DNA of 41,349 nucleotides, taken from a virus. The first letter of the stretch is position 1, and the number at the start of each line of letters is the position of its first letter. The translations under genes and the position numbers were made by a program. Positions 16,796 to 23,464 of the stretch are shown here, piece by piece. The notes beneath the pieces are model-generated. The model was not told where the DNA came from and searched no databases. It saw nothing but the letters and a program-made list of their open reading frames with translations. The stretch spans positions 1 through 41,349 of the IMG/VR virus record IMGVR_UViG_3300013100_000007; one strand, given 5' to 3'.

Positions 16796-17347
16796 ATGAA
16801 AACAATATTCAAAATACTTATAATTTCAGCTATACTTTCATTAGTATGGCTTTTTTTGTCTTGCAGTTCGCGTAAAGTTCAAATAGAAAAACAAAAAGAG
16901 GAAACTAAAACAGAAATAACCGATAATTCAGTTACAGAAAAACAAACCGAAACGAATGTCAAAACCGAAAATACACTAAAGGTTGACGATAAAAATGAAT
17001 CGGTTACAACCGAAACAACTTACTCTCCAGAAGACCCGGCAAAAGAAGCTTATGTTATCGAAAAAGACGGTACAAAGGTTGTTTTAAACAACGTCAAGAA
17101 AATTGTAAAAACTGAAACTAAAAAAAATAATACTCAAACTGAACTTGTAAATAAAACTGATGAATTGAAAAAAGAGGCGGAGAAAGAACAAAAATCAGTT
17201 GATCAGGTAAATACATCAACAAAAGAAAACAAATCAAAAAAAGCAGAAAAAGAGCCTTTTAACTTGTTTAACCCGCTTTGGTTTTTAATTCCAATAGCCG
17301 TTATTTATTATTTTTATCGTAAATATAAAAACTTAACTACTTTTTAG
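16796..17347 (+). CDS. Unimolecular spanin (u-spanin) candidate
   Basis: A 183-residue protein with a lipoprotein signal peptide: basic start, hydrophobic core, and a lipobox ending LFLSC with Cys23. A long charged, Lys/Glu/Thr-rich linker follows (about 28-150), and then one C-terminal membrane segment (FNPLWFLIPIAVIYYFY, about 160-176). An outer-membrane lipid anchor at one end and an inner-membrane segment at the other is the architecture of T1 gp11-type u-spanins, which fuse the two membranes in the last step of lysis. It follows the endolysin after 19 bases. Confidence 0.75.
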   Translation: MKTIFKILIISAILSLVWLFLSCSSRKVQIEKQKEETKTEITDNSVTEKQTETNVKTENTLKVDDKNESVTTETTYSPEDPAKEAYVIEKDGTKVVLNNVKKIVKTETKKNNTQTELVNKTDELKKEAEKEQKSVDQVNTSTKENKSKKAEKEPFNLFNPLWFLIPIAVIYYFYRKYKNLTTF

Positions 17348-17385
17348 TATCTTTGCACTACTTCATAAATAATATTTTTAATTAC

Positions 17386-17409
17386 TCAGGGTGGTTTCCT
17401 GATTTTTTT
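17386..17409 (+). terminator. First terminator after the lysis genes
   Basis: A 5-bp stem (TCAGG with CCTGA) with a 7-base loop is followed by seven T residues. A TATCTTTG sequence at 17348-17355 just upstream looks like a -7 box, so a very short transcript from there to this hairpin is possible but weakly supported. Confidence 0.6.
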
Positions 17410-17444
17410 AGGTTTAAGGTTAACATGAAATTTTTGTTTTTGGG

Positions 17445-17479
17445 AAAAATCCTTGTTCTTGATTGAGCAGGGATTTTTT
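17445..17479 (+). terminator. Second, stronger terminator after the lysis genes
   Basis: An 11-bp stem with one G-T pair (AAAAATCCTTG at 17445-17455 with CAGGGATTTTT at 17468-17478) is followed by a T run. Together with the hairpin at 17386 it isolates the late genes from the early region. Confidence 0.8.
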
Positions 17480-17505
17480 ATTTGTGTTAAAATTTAATAT
17501 AATAC

Positions 17506-17535
17506 TTGTTATATTAAAAATATACTGTATATTTG
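17506..17535 (+). promoter_or_regulatory. Early promoter (TTG, 19 bases, TATATTTG)
   Basis: TTG at 17506-17508 and TATATTTG at 17528-17535 are separated by 19 bases, identical in spacing to the promoter of the minus-strand operon. It lies after two terminators and 22 bases before the first early gene, so it probably drives the early operon. Confidence 0.85.
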
Positions 17536-17556
17536 CAATACACTAAATATATAAAA

Positions 17557-17697
17557 ATGAAAGCAAAACAAATTCATTTAGACGAAAAAGTCATTGAGAT
17601 TTTGACTATTAAAGCGGTAAAAGAAAAAACAACTTTTAAAGAAATGGCACAAAAAATATTAACCGAAAAAGCAAAAGAGTATGAAACTAGACTTTAA
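17557..17697 (+). CDS. Ribbon-helix-helix-like small regulator
   Basis: A 46-residue protein: a short N-terminal strand (KQIHLDEKV) followed by two predicted helices separated by KTTFKE, the pattern of Arc/MetJ-type ribbon-helix-helix DNA-binding proteins. It is the first gene after the early promoter, so autoregulation of that promoter is plausible. Its end overlaps the start of a small membrane protein gene by 17 bases, an arrangement also seen in antitoxin-toxin pairs. Confidence 0.6.
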   Translation: MKAKQIHLDEKVIEILTIKAVKEKTTFKEMAQKILTEKAKEYETRL

Positions 17698-17881
17698 CTG
17701 GGTTTTTATTTGCTATTACGTTTATTGCGTTATGGTATTAATTCTTACAGGATATGTGGTGTTCATTTTAAACAATTCTGGATGGTGGTTTTTAGTTGCT
17801 TTTTTAATGATGCAGGTTACTCCATCAAGAACATACAAAAATGATGAATCAGAATCAGAGAAACACAAAACAATTAATTAA
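17681..17881 (+). CDS. Small two-pass membrane protein
   Basis: A 66-residue protein with two hydrophobic segments (about 6-28 and 33-46) and a charged C-terminal tail rich in Glu, Ser and Lys. It overlaps the ribbon-helix-helix gene. No family recognised; early small membrane proteins often disturb host functions or exclude other phages. Confidence 0.5.
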   Translation: MKLDFNWVFICYYVYCVMVLILTGYVVFILNNSGWWFLVAFLMMQVTPSRTYKNDESESEKHKTIN

Positions 17882-17901
17882 TTTTTAAACCTTAAACGAA
17901 A

Positions 17902-18345
17902 ATGAAAACAACAGAAAGATTTGATAATGCAGTAAGTAAATTGTATAATGCATTTCATGGAAACCAATTAAATGCGTTTAATTGTGAAGCGTGCGCGGTT
18001 GGTAATATATGTGATAATACGGATGAATGGTCTGAATATACTGGAAATGCAATTACCGTAGATTATGATAGAATAGTTAGAACTGTATATGCATATCCAG
18101 CAAAAAGGCTTCCATATGAGTATAATGGATATAATCAAGATGAATTATTTGAAATAGAAAGCCATTTTCTTAAAAACTTCATTGGAGAAGACTATGAATC
18201 TGGTAAATCAAATAAAGAAGCTCAATTCAAAGGCTTATGCGCTGTAGTAGAATATCTTTGCGAATTGGATAACATTCCAAACGTAATGGATTATACAAAA
18301 CTTTTTGAAACAGAAAACGATAAGCCAAAATATCAGCTGTCATAA
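17902..18345 (+). CDS. Conserved Flavobacteriia Cys-cluster protein (often mislabelled NqrF-like)
   Basis: A 147-residue protein with CEACAVGNIC at about residues 29-38 and, near the C-terminus, CAVVEYLCELDNIPNVMDYTKLFE. I recognise this as a short family that is widespread in Flavobacterium genomes and prophages and is often annotated as a Na(+)-translocating NADH-quinone reductase subunit F, although it is far too short and lacks the FAD/NAD domains of NqrF. The real function is unknown. The Cys cluster suggests metal binding. Confidence 0.65.
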   Translation: MKTTERFDNAVSKLYNAFHGNQLNAFNCEACAVGNICDNTDEWSEYTGNAITVDYDRIVRTVYAYPAKRLPYEYNGYNQDELFEIESHFLKNFIGEDYESGKSNKEAQFKGLCAVVEYLCELDNIPNVMDYTKLFETENDKPKYQLS

Positions 18346-18347
18346 AT

Positions 18348-18551
18348 ATGAAACCAGACATTTTCATCCACTACAACAGCCGAATAAAACAAAAATCAAC
18401 ACTAACCCTTAAAAACCTAAAACAACGCCTTAAAACAGCAAAAGAATGCTTTATTTCGTCAATTGAAACTGTTTATTATTATCAAAGCGAAATTAAACTA
18501 CAATTAAAAGTATTCAGAGTGAATGCTAGAAACGATTTATTTAGATTTTAA
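18348..18551 (+). CDS. Small basic hypothetical protein
   Basis: A 67-residue basic helical protein, 2 bases after the preceding gene and 2 before the next, so clearly part of the early operon. No motif recognised. Confidence 0.5.
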   Translation: MKPDIFIHYNSRIKQKSTLTLKNLKQRLKTAKECFISSIETVYYYQSEIKLQLKVFRVNARNDLFRF

Positions 18552-18553
18552 TT

Positions 18554-18838
18554 ATGAAAAAAATATTCAAGTACCCTTTAGAAATAAAGGATAGACAAGA
18601 AATTAAATTGCCTTTTGGCTACCAAATATTGTATATTCAAAATCAACAAGAAATGCCATATTTATGGTGTTTGGTAAACCCAGATAATTCAAGTTCAGAA
18701 ACATGTATTATTGAAATTTTTGGAACTGGCCATGAAATTCATGAATACATGGTAACAGAAAGAAAATATATTTCAACTTTTCAAATGAGAAGCGGACTAT
18801 TAGTTTTTCATGCATTTCATTACACAGGAATTAAATAA
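18554..18838 (+). CDS. DUF7352-like conserved phage protein
   Basis: A 94-residue protein. The start (IFKYPLEIKDRQEIKLPFG), a central IxIFGTGHEI and the closing GLLVFHAF match a small beta-rich family seen in many phages and plasmids (DUF7352, from memory). Function unknown. It is in tight spacing within the recombination part of the early operon. Confidence 0.6.
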   Translation: MKKIFKYPLEIKDRQEIKLPFGYQILYIQNQQEMPYLWCLVNPDNSSSETCIIEIFGTGHEIHEYMVTERKYISTFQMRSGLLVFHAFHYTGIK

Positions 18839-18863
18839 TTTAAACCTCAACACAAAAACAAAA

Positions 18864-19361
18864 ATGGAATCGAAAAAAGACCACTACAGAAACGTATTTA
18901 AAAGCGATCATTTAGGAAGCGCAGATTTAGAAGATTTTATTGAACAAGGAAAATCTTTGATATTCACAATTAAGCATGTTAAACAGGAGAAAGGAGCTAA
19001 AGTAGCAGGAAAAAAAATAGATGCAAATATAGCTTATTTTGTGGAGAATATAAAGCCTCTTGTTTTAAACGCTACTAATTCAAAAATAGTAAAACAATTT
19101 ACAGGAAGCTCTTTTGTTCAAGACTGGAACAATGTTATTATAGAGCTTTATGTAGATGAAAATGTTCAAATGAAAGGTGTAACAACACAAGGAGTTAGAA
19201 TTAGACCAGTACAGCCAAAGGCAAAAACAAAGCCTGAATTTACAGAAGCTAATTTTAAACCAGCGAAGACTGCAAATGCTACACGTGAACAGATAGAATC
19301 AAAATACACACTTACCGAAGAAGTTTATCAAAAATATCTAGCTTATGAGCCAACAGCGTAG
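18864..19361 (+). CDS. Conserved phage recombination-cluster protein
   Basis: A 165-residue protein. I start it at 18864 because the ATG has an A-rich leader and the conserved sequence (HYRNVFKSDHLGSADLEDF) begins there; an upstream in-frame start overlaps the previous gene. Conserved blocks are KHVKQEKxxKVAGKK, KPLVLNATNSK and GVTTQGVRIRPVQP. I recall this family beside YqaJ-type exonucleases in Bacteroidetes phages. It may be a DNA-binding or annealing partner, but no domain proves this. It overlaps the exonuclease gene by 17 bases. Confidence 0.6.
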   Translation: MESKKDHYRNVFKSDHLGSADLEDFIEQGKSLIFTIKHVKQEKGAKVAGKKIDANIAYFVENIKPLVLNATNSKIVKQFTGSSFVQDWNNVIIELYVDENVQMKGVTTQGVRIRPVQPKAKTKPEFTEANFKPAKTANATREQIESKYTLTEEVYQKYLAYEPTA

Positions 19362-19962
19362 TGATGAATGGTATGAAATACGTTTAGGACGTTTTACAGC
19401 ATCCAGGATAAGCGAAATATTAGGCGTGCAAGGCTTAGGATTGACTGGAGAAAATTATGCATTTGAGAAGGCTTGTGAAATTGTTTTTGGGGAAGATGAG
19501 GATGATAGATTTGTTTCATTTGATATGCAAAGAGGAATTGATTTAGAGCCTATGGCATTTAGAAAATTCAAAGAGCTTAAATCAATGGACTTTATAGATG
19601 TTGAAGAAGCTTTTTTCTTTCCTTACAAAGACTTTGGAGGCGCAAGTCCGGACGGAATTTATTTTGAATCATGTTTAGAAATTAAATGTCCCAAAGCAAA
19701 GAAGTTTTTTAAATTGGTTGCTCAAGGAGAAAAGGCAATTGACAAAAAATACATAGATCAAATGCAATATCAAATGTTGTGCAGCAATTCTAAACAATGC
19801 AGTTTTTTTAATTACATTATATTCAAAGGACAGGAAATGTGGCATGAAATAATCGTAAAACGAGACGAAAACAGAATAAAATTCATTGAAGAAAGATTGC
19901 CTATTGCGGTTAAAAAGCGGGATGAATACGTAAAATTATTACAAACTAAAAAACAGTTTTAA
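19345..19962 (+). CDS. YqaJ/lambda-type exonuclease
   Basis: A 205-residue nuclease of the PD-(D/E)xK class. Visible motifs are an N-terminal RSDEWYEIRLGRFTAS typical of the YqaJ family, Glu68 in DLEPMA, Asp103 in GASPDG, and Glu112-x-Lys114 in LEIKCP. A QMQYQM helix follows the active site. The enzyme should degrade one strand of double-stranded DNA ends to give single strands for annealing. It starts inside the end of the preceding gene. Confidence 0.85.
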   Translation: MSQQRSDEWYEIRLGRFTASRISEILGVQGLGLTGENYAFEKACEIVFGEDEDDRFVSFDMQRGIDLEPMAFRKFKELKSMDFIDVEEAFFFPYKDFGGASPDGIYFESCLEIKCPKAKKFFKLVAQGEKAIDKKYIDQMQYQMLCSNSKQCSFFNYIIFKGQEMWHEIIVKRDENRIKFIEERLPIAVKKRDEYVKLLQTKKQF

Positions 19963-19965
19963 ATT

Positions 19966-20259
19966 ATGTCACAATTACTTTACGGAAGCCTAGACTTCTC
20001 AAAATTATTAGAATTAGCTAAAAAAGGAGACAAGGCTTTTTCAAAACATGAAAATGGTAAAATTTATCTAAATGTAAAAGTTTGGATTAATGATGAAAAA
20101 GACCAATTCGGAAATGACGCATCAATTCAGACGGCTTTTAAAGATGCCACAAAAGAAGAACGTCATTATTTTGGAAACATGAAACTATCCGAACAAATTC
20201 AAAAGCCACTTGAAGAAGGCTCTGATGAAATTCCAGACGAGGATTCGCTTCCATTTTAG
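19966..20259 (+). CDS. SSB-like small acidic-tailed protein
   Basis: A 97-residue protein immediately after the exonuclease. The body has a strand-rich part (GKIYLNVKVWIND) and the end is a very acidic tail finishing DEIPDEDSLPF. An acidic tail closing with Phe is the hallmark by which SSB and T7 gp2.5 bind partner proteins. The protein is short for a complete OB fold. A single-strand-DNA-associated role is inferred from the tail and neighbours. Confidence 0.5.
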   Translation: MSQLLYGSLDFSKLLELAKKGDKAFSKHENGKIYLNVKVWINDEKDQFGNDASIQTAFKDATKEERHYFGNMKLSEQIQKPLEEGSDEIPDEDSLPF

Positions 20260-20320
20260 CATAATAAACACAAACCTAAAAGCATCACGTAAAAATGATT
20301 CTTTTTTAATCTAAAACAAA

Positions 20321-20488
20321 ATGAAATTAACAGCAGAACAAAAAGCAAACAGAGATAACAACATGATAAATACATTGTCTTTAAAAAAAGATGTAAATCA
20401 AATAAGGCTACAAAAATTTATCGACAGCCATTATCCGATTAAAGAAAAATTTATTACGGTAGAATCCAAACTAAACAGCCCTGATTAG
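20321..20488 (+). CDS. Small hypothetical protein ending in a terminator
   Basis: A 55-residue charged protein. Its first 25 bases resemble the start of the gene at 22760 (MKLTAE), suggesting reuse of the same translation leader. The stop codon TAG forms the loop of the terminator hairpin at 20479-20500. Function unknown. Confidence 0.5.
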   Translation: MKLTAEQKANRDNNMINTLSLKKDVNQIRLQKFIDSHYPIKEKFITVESKLNSPD

Positions 20489-20500
20489 TCAGGGTTTTTT
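20479..20500 (+). terminator. Terminator closing the first early operon
   Basis: A perfect 6-bp stem (CCCTGA with TCAGGG) with a 4-base loop is followed by six T residues. The loop holds the stop codon of the upstream gene. Confidence 0.9.
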
Positions 20501-20537
20501 ATTGGTAAAAAATAAATATTAAAATAATTTATATGTT

Positions 20538-20570
20538 TTGTAATTTGTATATATTTTTTACATATATTTG
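20538..20570 (+). promoter_or_regulatory. Promoter of the XRE regulator operon
   Basis: A TATATTTG box at 20563-20570 follows the terminator of the previous operon. Upstream TTG triplets at 20538 and 20545 give spacings of 22 or 15 bases, less ideal than 19. The box is surrounded by TA-rich repeats (TGTATATAT and ACATATATTTGTACA, 20546-20574) with near two-fold symmetry, which could be the operator of the regulator encoded next. Confidence 0.65.
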
Positions 20571-20594
20571 TACAACAATAAAAAAATATATTAT

Positions 20595-20852
20595 ATGAAA
20601 TTAACAATGAATCATGTAAAATTAGTTCGCGAAGAAGTAGGAATGAAACAATGCGATTTAGCCGAAAGACTTAAAATAAATCAATCCAACTACGCGAATA
20701 TGGAAAAAGGAAAATTAGTTACTAAAAAGATTCCTAACATAATAAACGAAGCTCTTTTAATACTTATTACAAAGTTAGATCAAAAATTAAACGAAGCTAA
20801 TTTTAAATATCTTTATTTAAAAAGGCTTAGAAAAGAATTTTTAAATTATTAA
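20595..20852 (+). CDS. XRE-family helix-turn-helix regulator
   Basis: An 85-residue protein. After the ATG at 20595 it reads as a Cro/CI-type helix-turn-helix, with VKLVREEVGMKQCDLAERL and INQSNYANMEKGK over residues 8-40. The C-terminal part is a basic helix. It is the first gene after its own promoter, so it may repress that promoter. With no integrase in the genome it is more likely a lytic regulator than a lysogeny repressor. Confidence 0.75.
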   Translation: MKLTMNHVKLVREEVGMKQCDLAERLKINQSNYANMEKGKLVTKKIPNIINEALLILITKLDQKLNEANFKYLYLKRLRKEFLNY

Positions 20853-20854
20853 TC

Positions 20855-21049
20855 ATGCAAAGTCATTCAACTTATTTTAACGGAGTTCTAATAGAAGTAT
20901 TCGGAACTTACGAAGAACCCGAAGAAGAAACAGGCTATAAAGGCGGTTTTCTTGGAGAACGAATAGAGCACAAAGGCGAAGATATTACTAATTTGCTTTC
21001 AGAATCAATCAGAGAACAAATAGACGAACAAATAGCACAAGAAATATAA
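20855..21049 (+). CDS. Small acidic conserved phage protein
   Basis: A 64-residue acidic protein 2 bases after the regulator gene. The pattern (L)IEVFGTYEEPEEETGYKGG followed by GEDITNLLSESIREQI resembles a short family common in many phages. Function unknown. Confidence 0.55.
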   Translation: MQSHSTYFNGVLIEVFGTYEEPEEETGYKGGFLGERIEHKGEDITNLLSESIREQIDEQIAQEI

Positions 21050-21065
21050 ACTAAAAACTAAAAAT

Positions 21066-21347
21066 ATGGAATTTAAAGGTACAGAAGGTAAATGGGATTT
21101 ACACGAAAATATAACATTAAATCAAAGTGGATTTTACATGCAATCTGTAGGGTCTGATTTAGATAACAAAATGTTAGTTTCAAATGCTTATGGGCATACG
21201 GAAAAAGAATGTTTATCAAACGCAAAACTTATTTCAAAAGCTCCTGAATTATTGCAAAAACTTATAGAAATATCAAATTTTGCAACATTAAAACCTGAAT
21301 ATAGAAAATCAATTCAAGACTTAATCAAAGAATCAACAACAATATAA
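21066..21347 (+). CDS. Cassette gene a1 (ends IKESTTI)
   Basis: A 93-residue protein containing GKWDLHE, NAKLISKAPELLQKL and a final LIKESTTI. The NAKLISKAPELL block resembles small phage proteins that begin EFKGTEGKW. Its last ~10 residues and the bases after its stop match the end of 22328-22543. It is the first member of a four-gene cassette that occurs twice. Confidence 0.6.
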   Translation: MEFKGTEGKWDLHENITLNQSGFYMQSVGSDLDNKMLVSNAYGHTEKECLSNAKLISKAPELLQKLIEISNFATLKPEYRKSIQDLIKESTTI

Positions 21348-21358
21348 AAACAAACAAA

Positions 21359-21535
21359 ATGATAATTCAGCAATCAGTTTATTATTCACAATACGATAAA
21401 GTTTGTTTAGTTCAATTTTACAGAACAATAAATTTAATCACACACAATCATTATACTTCAATTAGTTTTTCTAATGATATGATCGACCAAAACACAATTG
21501 GTAGATGGAAATTAAAATCACTTAAAAACAATTAA
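21359..21535 (+). CDS. Cassette gene b1 (ends KSLKNN)
   Basis: A 58-residue protein. Only its C-terminus (W-K-L-KSLKNN) matches the gene at 22555-22746; the rest differs. The last 23 bases of the gene and the leader of the next gene are part of an exact 39-base repeat shared with 22724-22762. Function unknown. Confidence 0.5.
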   Translation: MIIQQSVYYSQYDKVCLVQFYRTINLITHNHYTSISFSNDMIDQNTIGRWKLKSLKNN

Positions 21536-21551
21536 AACCTTAAACAAAATG
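21513..21551 (+). repeat. 39-bp exact direct repeat, copy 1
   Basis: Identical to 22724-22762. It spans the last codons of one small gene, the intergenic leader and the start codon of the next. It is the junction at which the duplicated cassettes are most conserved. Confidence 0.95.
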
Positions 21552-21845
21552 GACTTATCAAAATTTAATTTCCCTAAAGTAGAAAATTTAGCTTTTTCAA
21601 TATTGGATACTATTCCAGAATTACTTGAAGAAGCAAAAAAAAGAAACCCAAAAAAGGGAATGGAAAAATTTAATGAAATATTCTACTCAGGTGGTAAAAT
21701 TTCATTTAAAGAAGATGTTGAGGGAACTTGGAAAGAAAATGCTTTTTTATATGCAAAAGCTTTAATGAAATCTTGGTCGCCAAAACACGAACACAAAGAG
21801 ATTGTTGTTGGGATGATATTTGAAGAATGTTTAATTTTAAACTAA
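21549..21845 (+). CDS. Cassette gene c1, hypothetical
   Basis: A 98-residue protein in the third slot of the first cassette. No relation to the third-slot protein of the second cassette (22760-23137) is visible beyond the shared leader. No motif recognised. Confidence 0.55.
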   Translation: MDLSKFNFPKVENLAFSILDTIPELLEEAKKRNPKKGMEKFNEIFYSGGKISFKEDVEGTWKENAFLYAKALMKSWSPKHEHKEIVVGMIFEECLILN

Positions 21846-21851
21846 ACAACC

Positions 21852-22013
21852 ATGCAAAAGTTAATCACCCAAAACAACAAAACTCTTTTGGAAAAGTTTA
21901 TTCCAGAGAAAGGAAGTGCTTACGAGTATCATTATAAAATGATGTTTACCGATCCGAATGACATTTCATTTAATTATCCATCAAAATACAGTCTTAAAAA
22001 TGGAAACAAATAA
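21852..22013 (+). CDS. Cassette gene d1 (LLEKFIPEKGS)
   Basis: A 53-residue protein. Residues 8-22 (NNKTLLEKFIPEKGS) match the gene at 23149-23277, with an exact 35-base DNA match (21883-21917 and 23180-23214). The C-terminal halves differ. The next gene starts 14 bases before its stop. Confidence 0.5.
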   Translation: MQKLITQNNKTLLEKFIPEKGSAYEYHYKMMFTDPNDISFNYPSKYSLKNGNK

Positions 22014-22341
22014 AGAAAAAGAGTTCTTAGGTTTAAAACAAAAACTGCTTCAAGAAATTGAATATAGATATGAAATTATAAGGCAATTAAGTTGGGATTG
22101 TTCAAAAGAAAAAGGATTTGTACCTAATTTCATTAAGCAATTTTTAAAAATAAAAGAACCAAATGCACCTAATGTGTTTTGGAAAGATAGAGAAACTTAC
22201 GGAAGGTATTTAATTGACCATGACAAAGAACTTCATCAAGACATCATTATTGCATTACAAAAGTCAATAGATAAATTACAAAAAGACTACAACGAAGCTG
22301 ATTTTAACTATTTAAAACCATTTCAAAATGAAACAAATTAA
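22000..22341 (+). CDS. Hypothetical helical protein
   Basis: A 113-residue protein starting with METNKEKEF at 22000, the start that gives the shortest overlap with the upstream gene. It is strongly helical and charged. The stop overlaps the start of the next gene by 14 bases. It has no counterpart in the second cassette. Function unknown. Confidence 0.55.
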   Translation: METNKEKEFLGLKQKLLQEIEYRYEIIRQLSWDCSKEKGFVPNFIKQFLKIKEPNAPNVFWKDRETYGRYLIDHDKELHQDIIIALQKSIDKLQKDYNEADFNYLKPFQNETN

Positions 22342-22543
22342 CGGCCAATACGAACAAGAATCTTTTGAATGCGAAGTAAAGCACGTTCGATCAGAAAAAG
22401 ACGAAAACGAAGAATCTATAAATATTATTAAAGAATCTTTATCACATATAGCTGATTTAAAATTAGGCAATTCGGCGCCATTTCTACTTAGAAGTTTTGA
22501 AGATGAATGTAGAGAATTAATAAAAGAAGCAACAACCATCTAA
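22328..22543 (+). CDS. Cassette gene a2 (ends IKEATTI)
   Basis: A 71-residue acidic protein. Its end (ECRELIKEATTI) matches the end of gene a1, and its first ~88 bases are nearly repeated at 23465-23566. It opens the second copy of the four-gene cassette. Function unknown. Confidence 0.55.
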   Translation: MKQINGQYEQESFECEVKHVRSEKDENEESINIIKESLSHIADLKLGNSAPFLLRSFEDECRELIKEATTI

Positions 22544-22554
22544 AACCAAACAAA

Positions 22555-22746
22555 ATGAGCAAATTTCAAATTGAAAAAGTAGAACATTCATCTGTTTACA
22601 AAACGCATAATTGTTGTGTTGTTGATTATTATTCGAATTCAGATAAATTAATACAGTTGAATTTTACAGATCCTGTATTTGCTAAAGAAATGAGATTAAT
22701 TATTAGCGTTGGAATTTGGCGCATAAAATCACTTAAAAACAATTAA
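22555..22746 (+). CDS. Cassette gene b2 (ends GIWRIKSLKNN)
   Basis: A 63-residue protein with a HNCCVVDYY segment. The C-terminus GIWRIKSLKNN matches gene b1 (KSLKNN) and resembles GIWKIKYKPKN at the end of 28122-28286, so at least three genes share this ending. Function unknown. Confidence 0.55.
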   Translation: MSKFQIEKVEHSSVYKTHNCCVVDYYSNSDKLIQLNFTDPVFAKEMRLIISVGIWRIKSLKNN

Positions 22747-22762
22747 AACCTTAAACAAAATG
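22724..22762 (+). repeat. 39-bp exact direct repeat, copy 2
   Basis: Identical to 21513-21551 and in the same relative position: gene end, leader AAACCTTAAACAAA, and ATG of the following gene. Confidence 0.95.
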
Positions 22763-23137
22763 AAATTAACCGCAGAAAATGTAAATCGTATATTCTTAGA
22801 ATGTATGTTTGAACAAGGAGAATCAACCGAAAATTACATATTAGGTCAAGGTGTAATAACCAATGTTGGTTTTCATCCCGAAAGATTGAAACAAAACGAA
22901 CAGAACGTTTCTGAAATGCTTAATCAATTACCTGAAGAATTTAAAAAGGAATTAGGCGGAGGAATGAGTTTTTTAAATATGTGCAATGATAAAGATGGAA
23001 ATCAATGGAGCGATCTATATGCAACAATGGATCAATTGATAACTTTGGGTATTTCTTTAAATAAAGTCAAATTTTTAATGCCTAGAGAAATGTGGTCTGT
23101 TTTACCTGGCGGAATGCCGTATATTGTTGTACTGTAA
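22760..23137 (+). CDS. Cassette gene c2, hypothetical
   Basis: A 125-residue protein. The pattern NVNRIFLECMFEQGES, then GFHPERLKQN and LLxMCNDKDGNQWSDLY-like segments (FLNMCNDKDGNQWSDLY), resembles uncharacterised phage proteins I have seen in several phyla. It fills the third slot of the second cassette and is unrelated to gene c1. Confidence 0.6.
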   Translation: MKLTAENVNRIFLECMFEQGESTENYILGQGVITNVGFHPERLKQNEQNVSEMLNQLPEEFKKELGGGMSFLNMCNDKDGNQWSDLYATMDQLITLGISLNKVKFLMPREMWSVLPGGMPYIVVL

Positions 23138-23148
23138 ATTTTTAAATC

Positions 23149-23277
23149 ATGAAAAACCTCATCGCTAAAAACAACAAGGCTCTTTTGGAAAAGTTTATTC
23201 CAGAGAAAGGAAGTTTACCTGAAAAAGAAACAAAATCAACTGTTATTAATTGGTATTTTAAAATTTACCTAAACTAA
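23149..23277 (+). CDS. Cassette gene d2 (LLEKFIPEKGS)
   Basis: A 42-residue protein whose first half (NNKALLEKFIPEKGS) matches gene d1 while the second half is different. It contains the second copy of the exact 35-base repeat (23180-23214). Function unknown. Confidence 0.5.
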   Translation: MKNLIAKNNKALLEKFIPEKGSLPEKETKSTVINWYFKIYLN

Positions 23278-23282
23278 AAATT

Positions 23283-23462
23283 ATGGGTTCAATTAATCAA
23301 AAAGTTGACTGTAGTTATTGCGGATCAATAAACACAGTCGAGATTATTACAAAACAATCTAGATGGAGCAGAAGCATTCAAGTTGTTAAATGTACTTTTT
23401 GCAAAAAAAAGAATGGTATAAAAGAAATTTTAAACAGAAAAGATAATAATTTAATTCAGTAG
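23283..23462 (+). CDS. Small zinc-ribbon protein
   Basis: A 59-residue protein with CSYCGS near residue 10 and CTFCKK near residue 37, a four-Cys zinc ribbon spaced by 24 residues, and a basic tail. It may bind nucleic acid. Two bases separate it from the next small gene. Confidence 0.55.
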   Translation: MGSINQKVDCSYCGSINTVEIITKQSRWSRSIQVVKCTFCKKKNGIKEILNRKDNNLIQ

Positions 23463-23464
23463 TT

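Noticed and set aside
17355-17479. A fourth copy of the kissing-loop RNA after the lysis genes
   Set aside because: Promoter-like box and two hairpins are present, but the loop of the first hairpin (GTGGTTT) has no complement in the second, and the arms differ from the other copies.
20595-20852. Lysogeny repressor
   Set aside because: The XRE protein is short, with no cleavage or multimerisation domain, no divergent cro-like partner and no integrase, so a lytic-cycle regulator is more likely.
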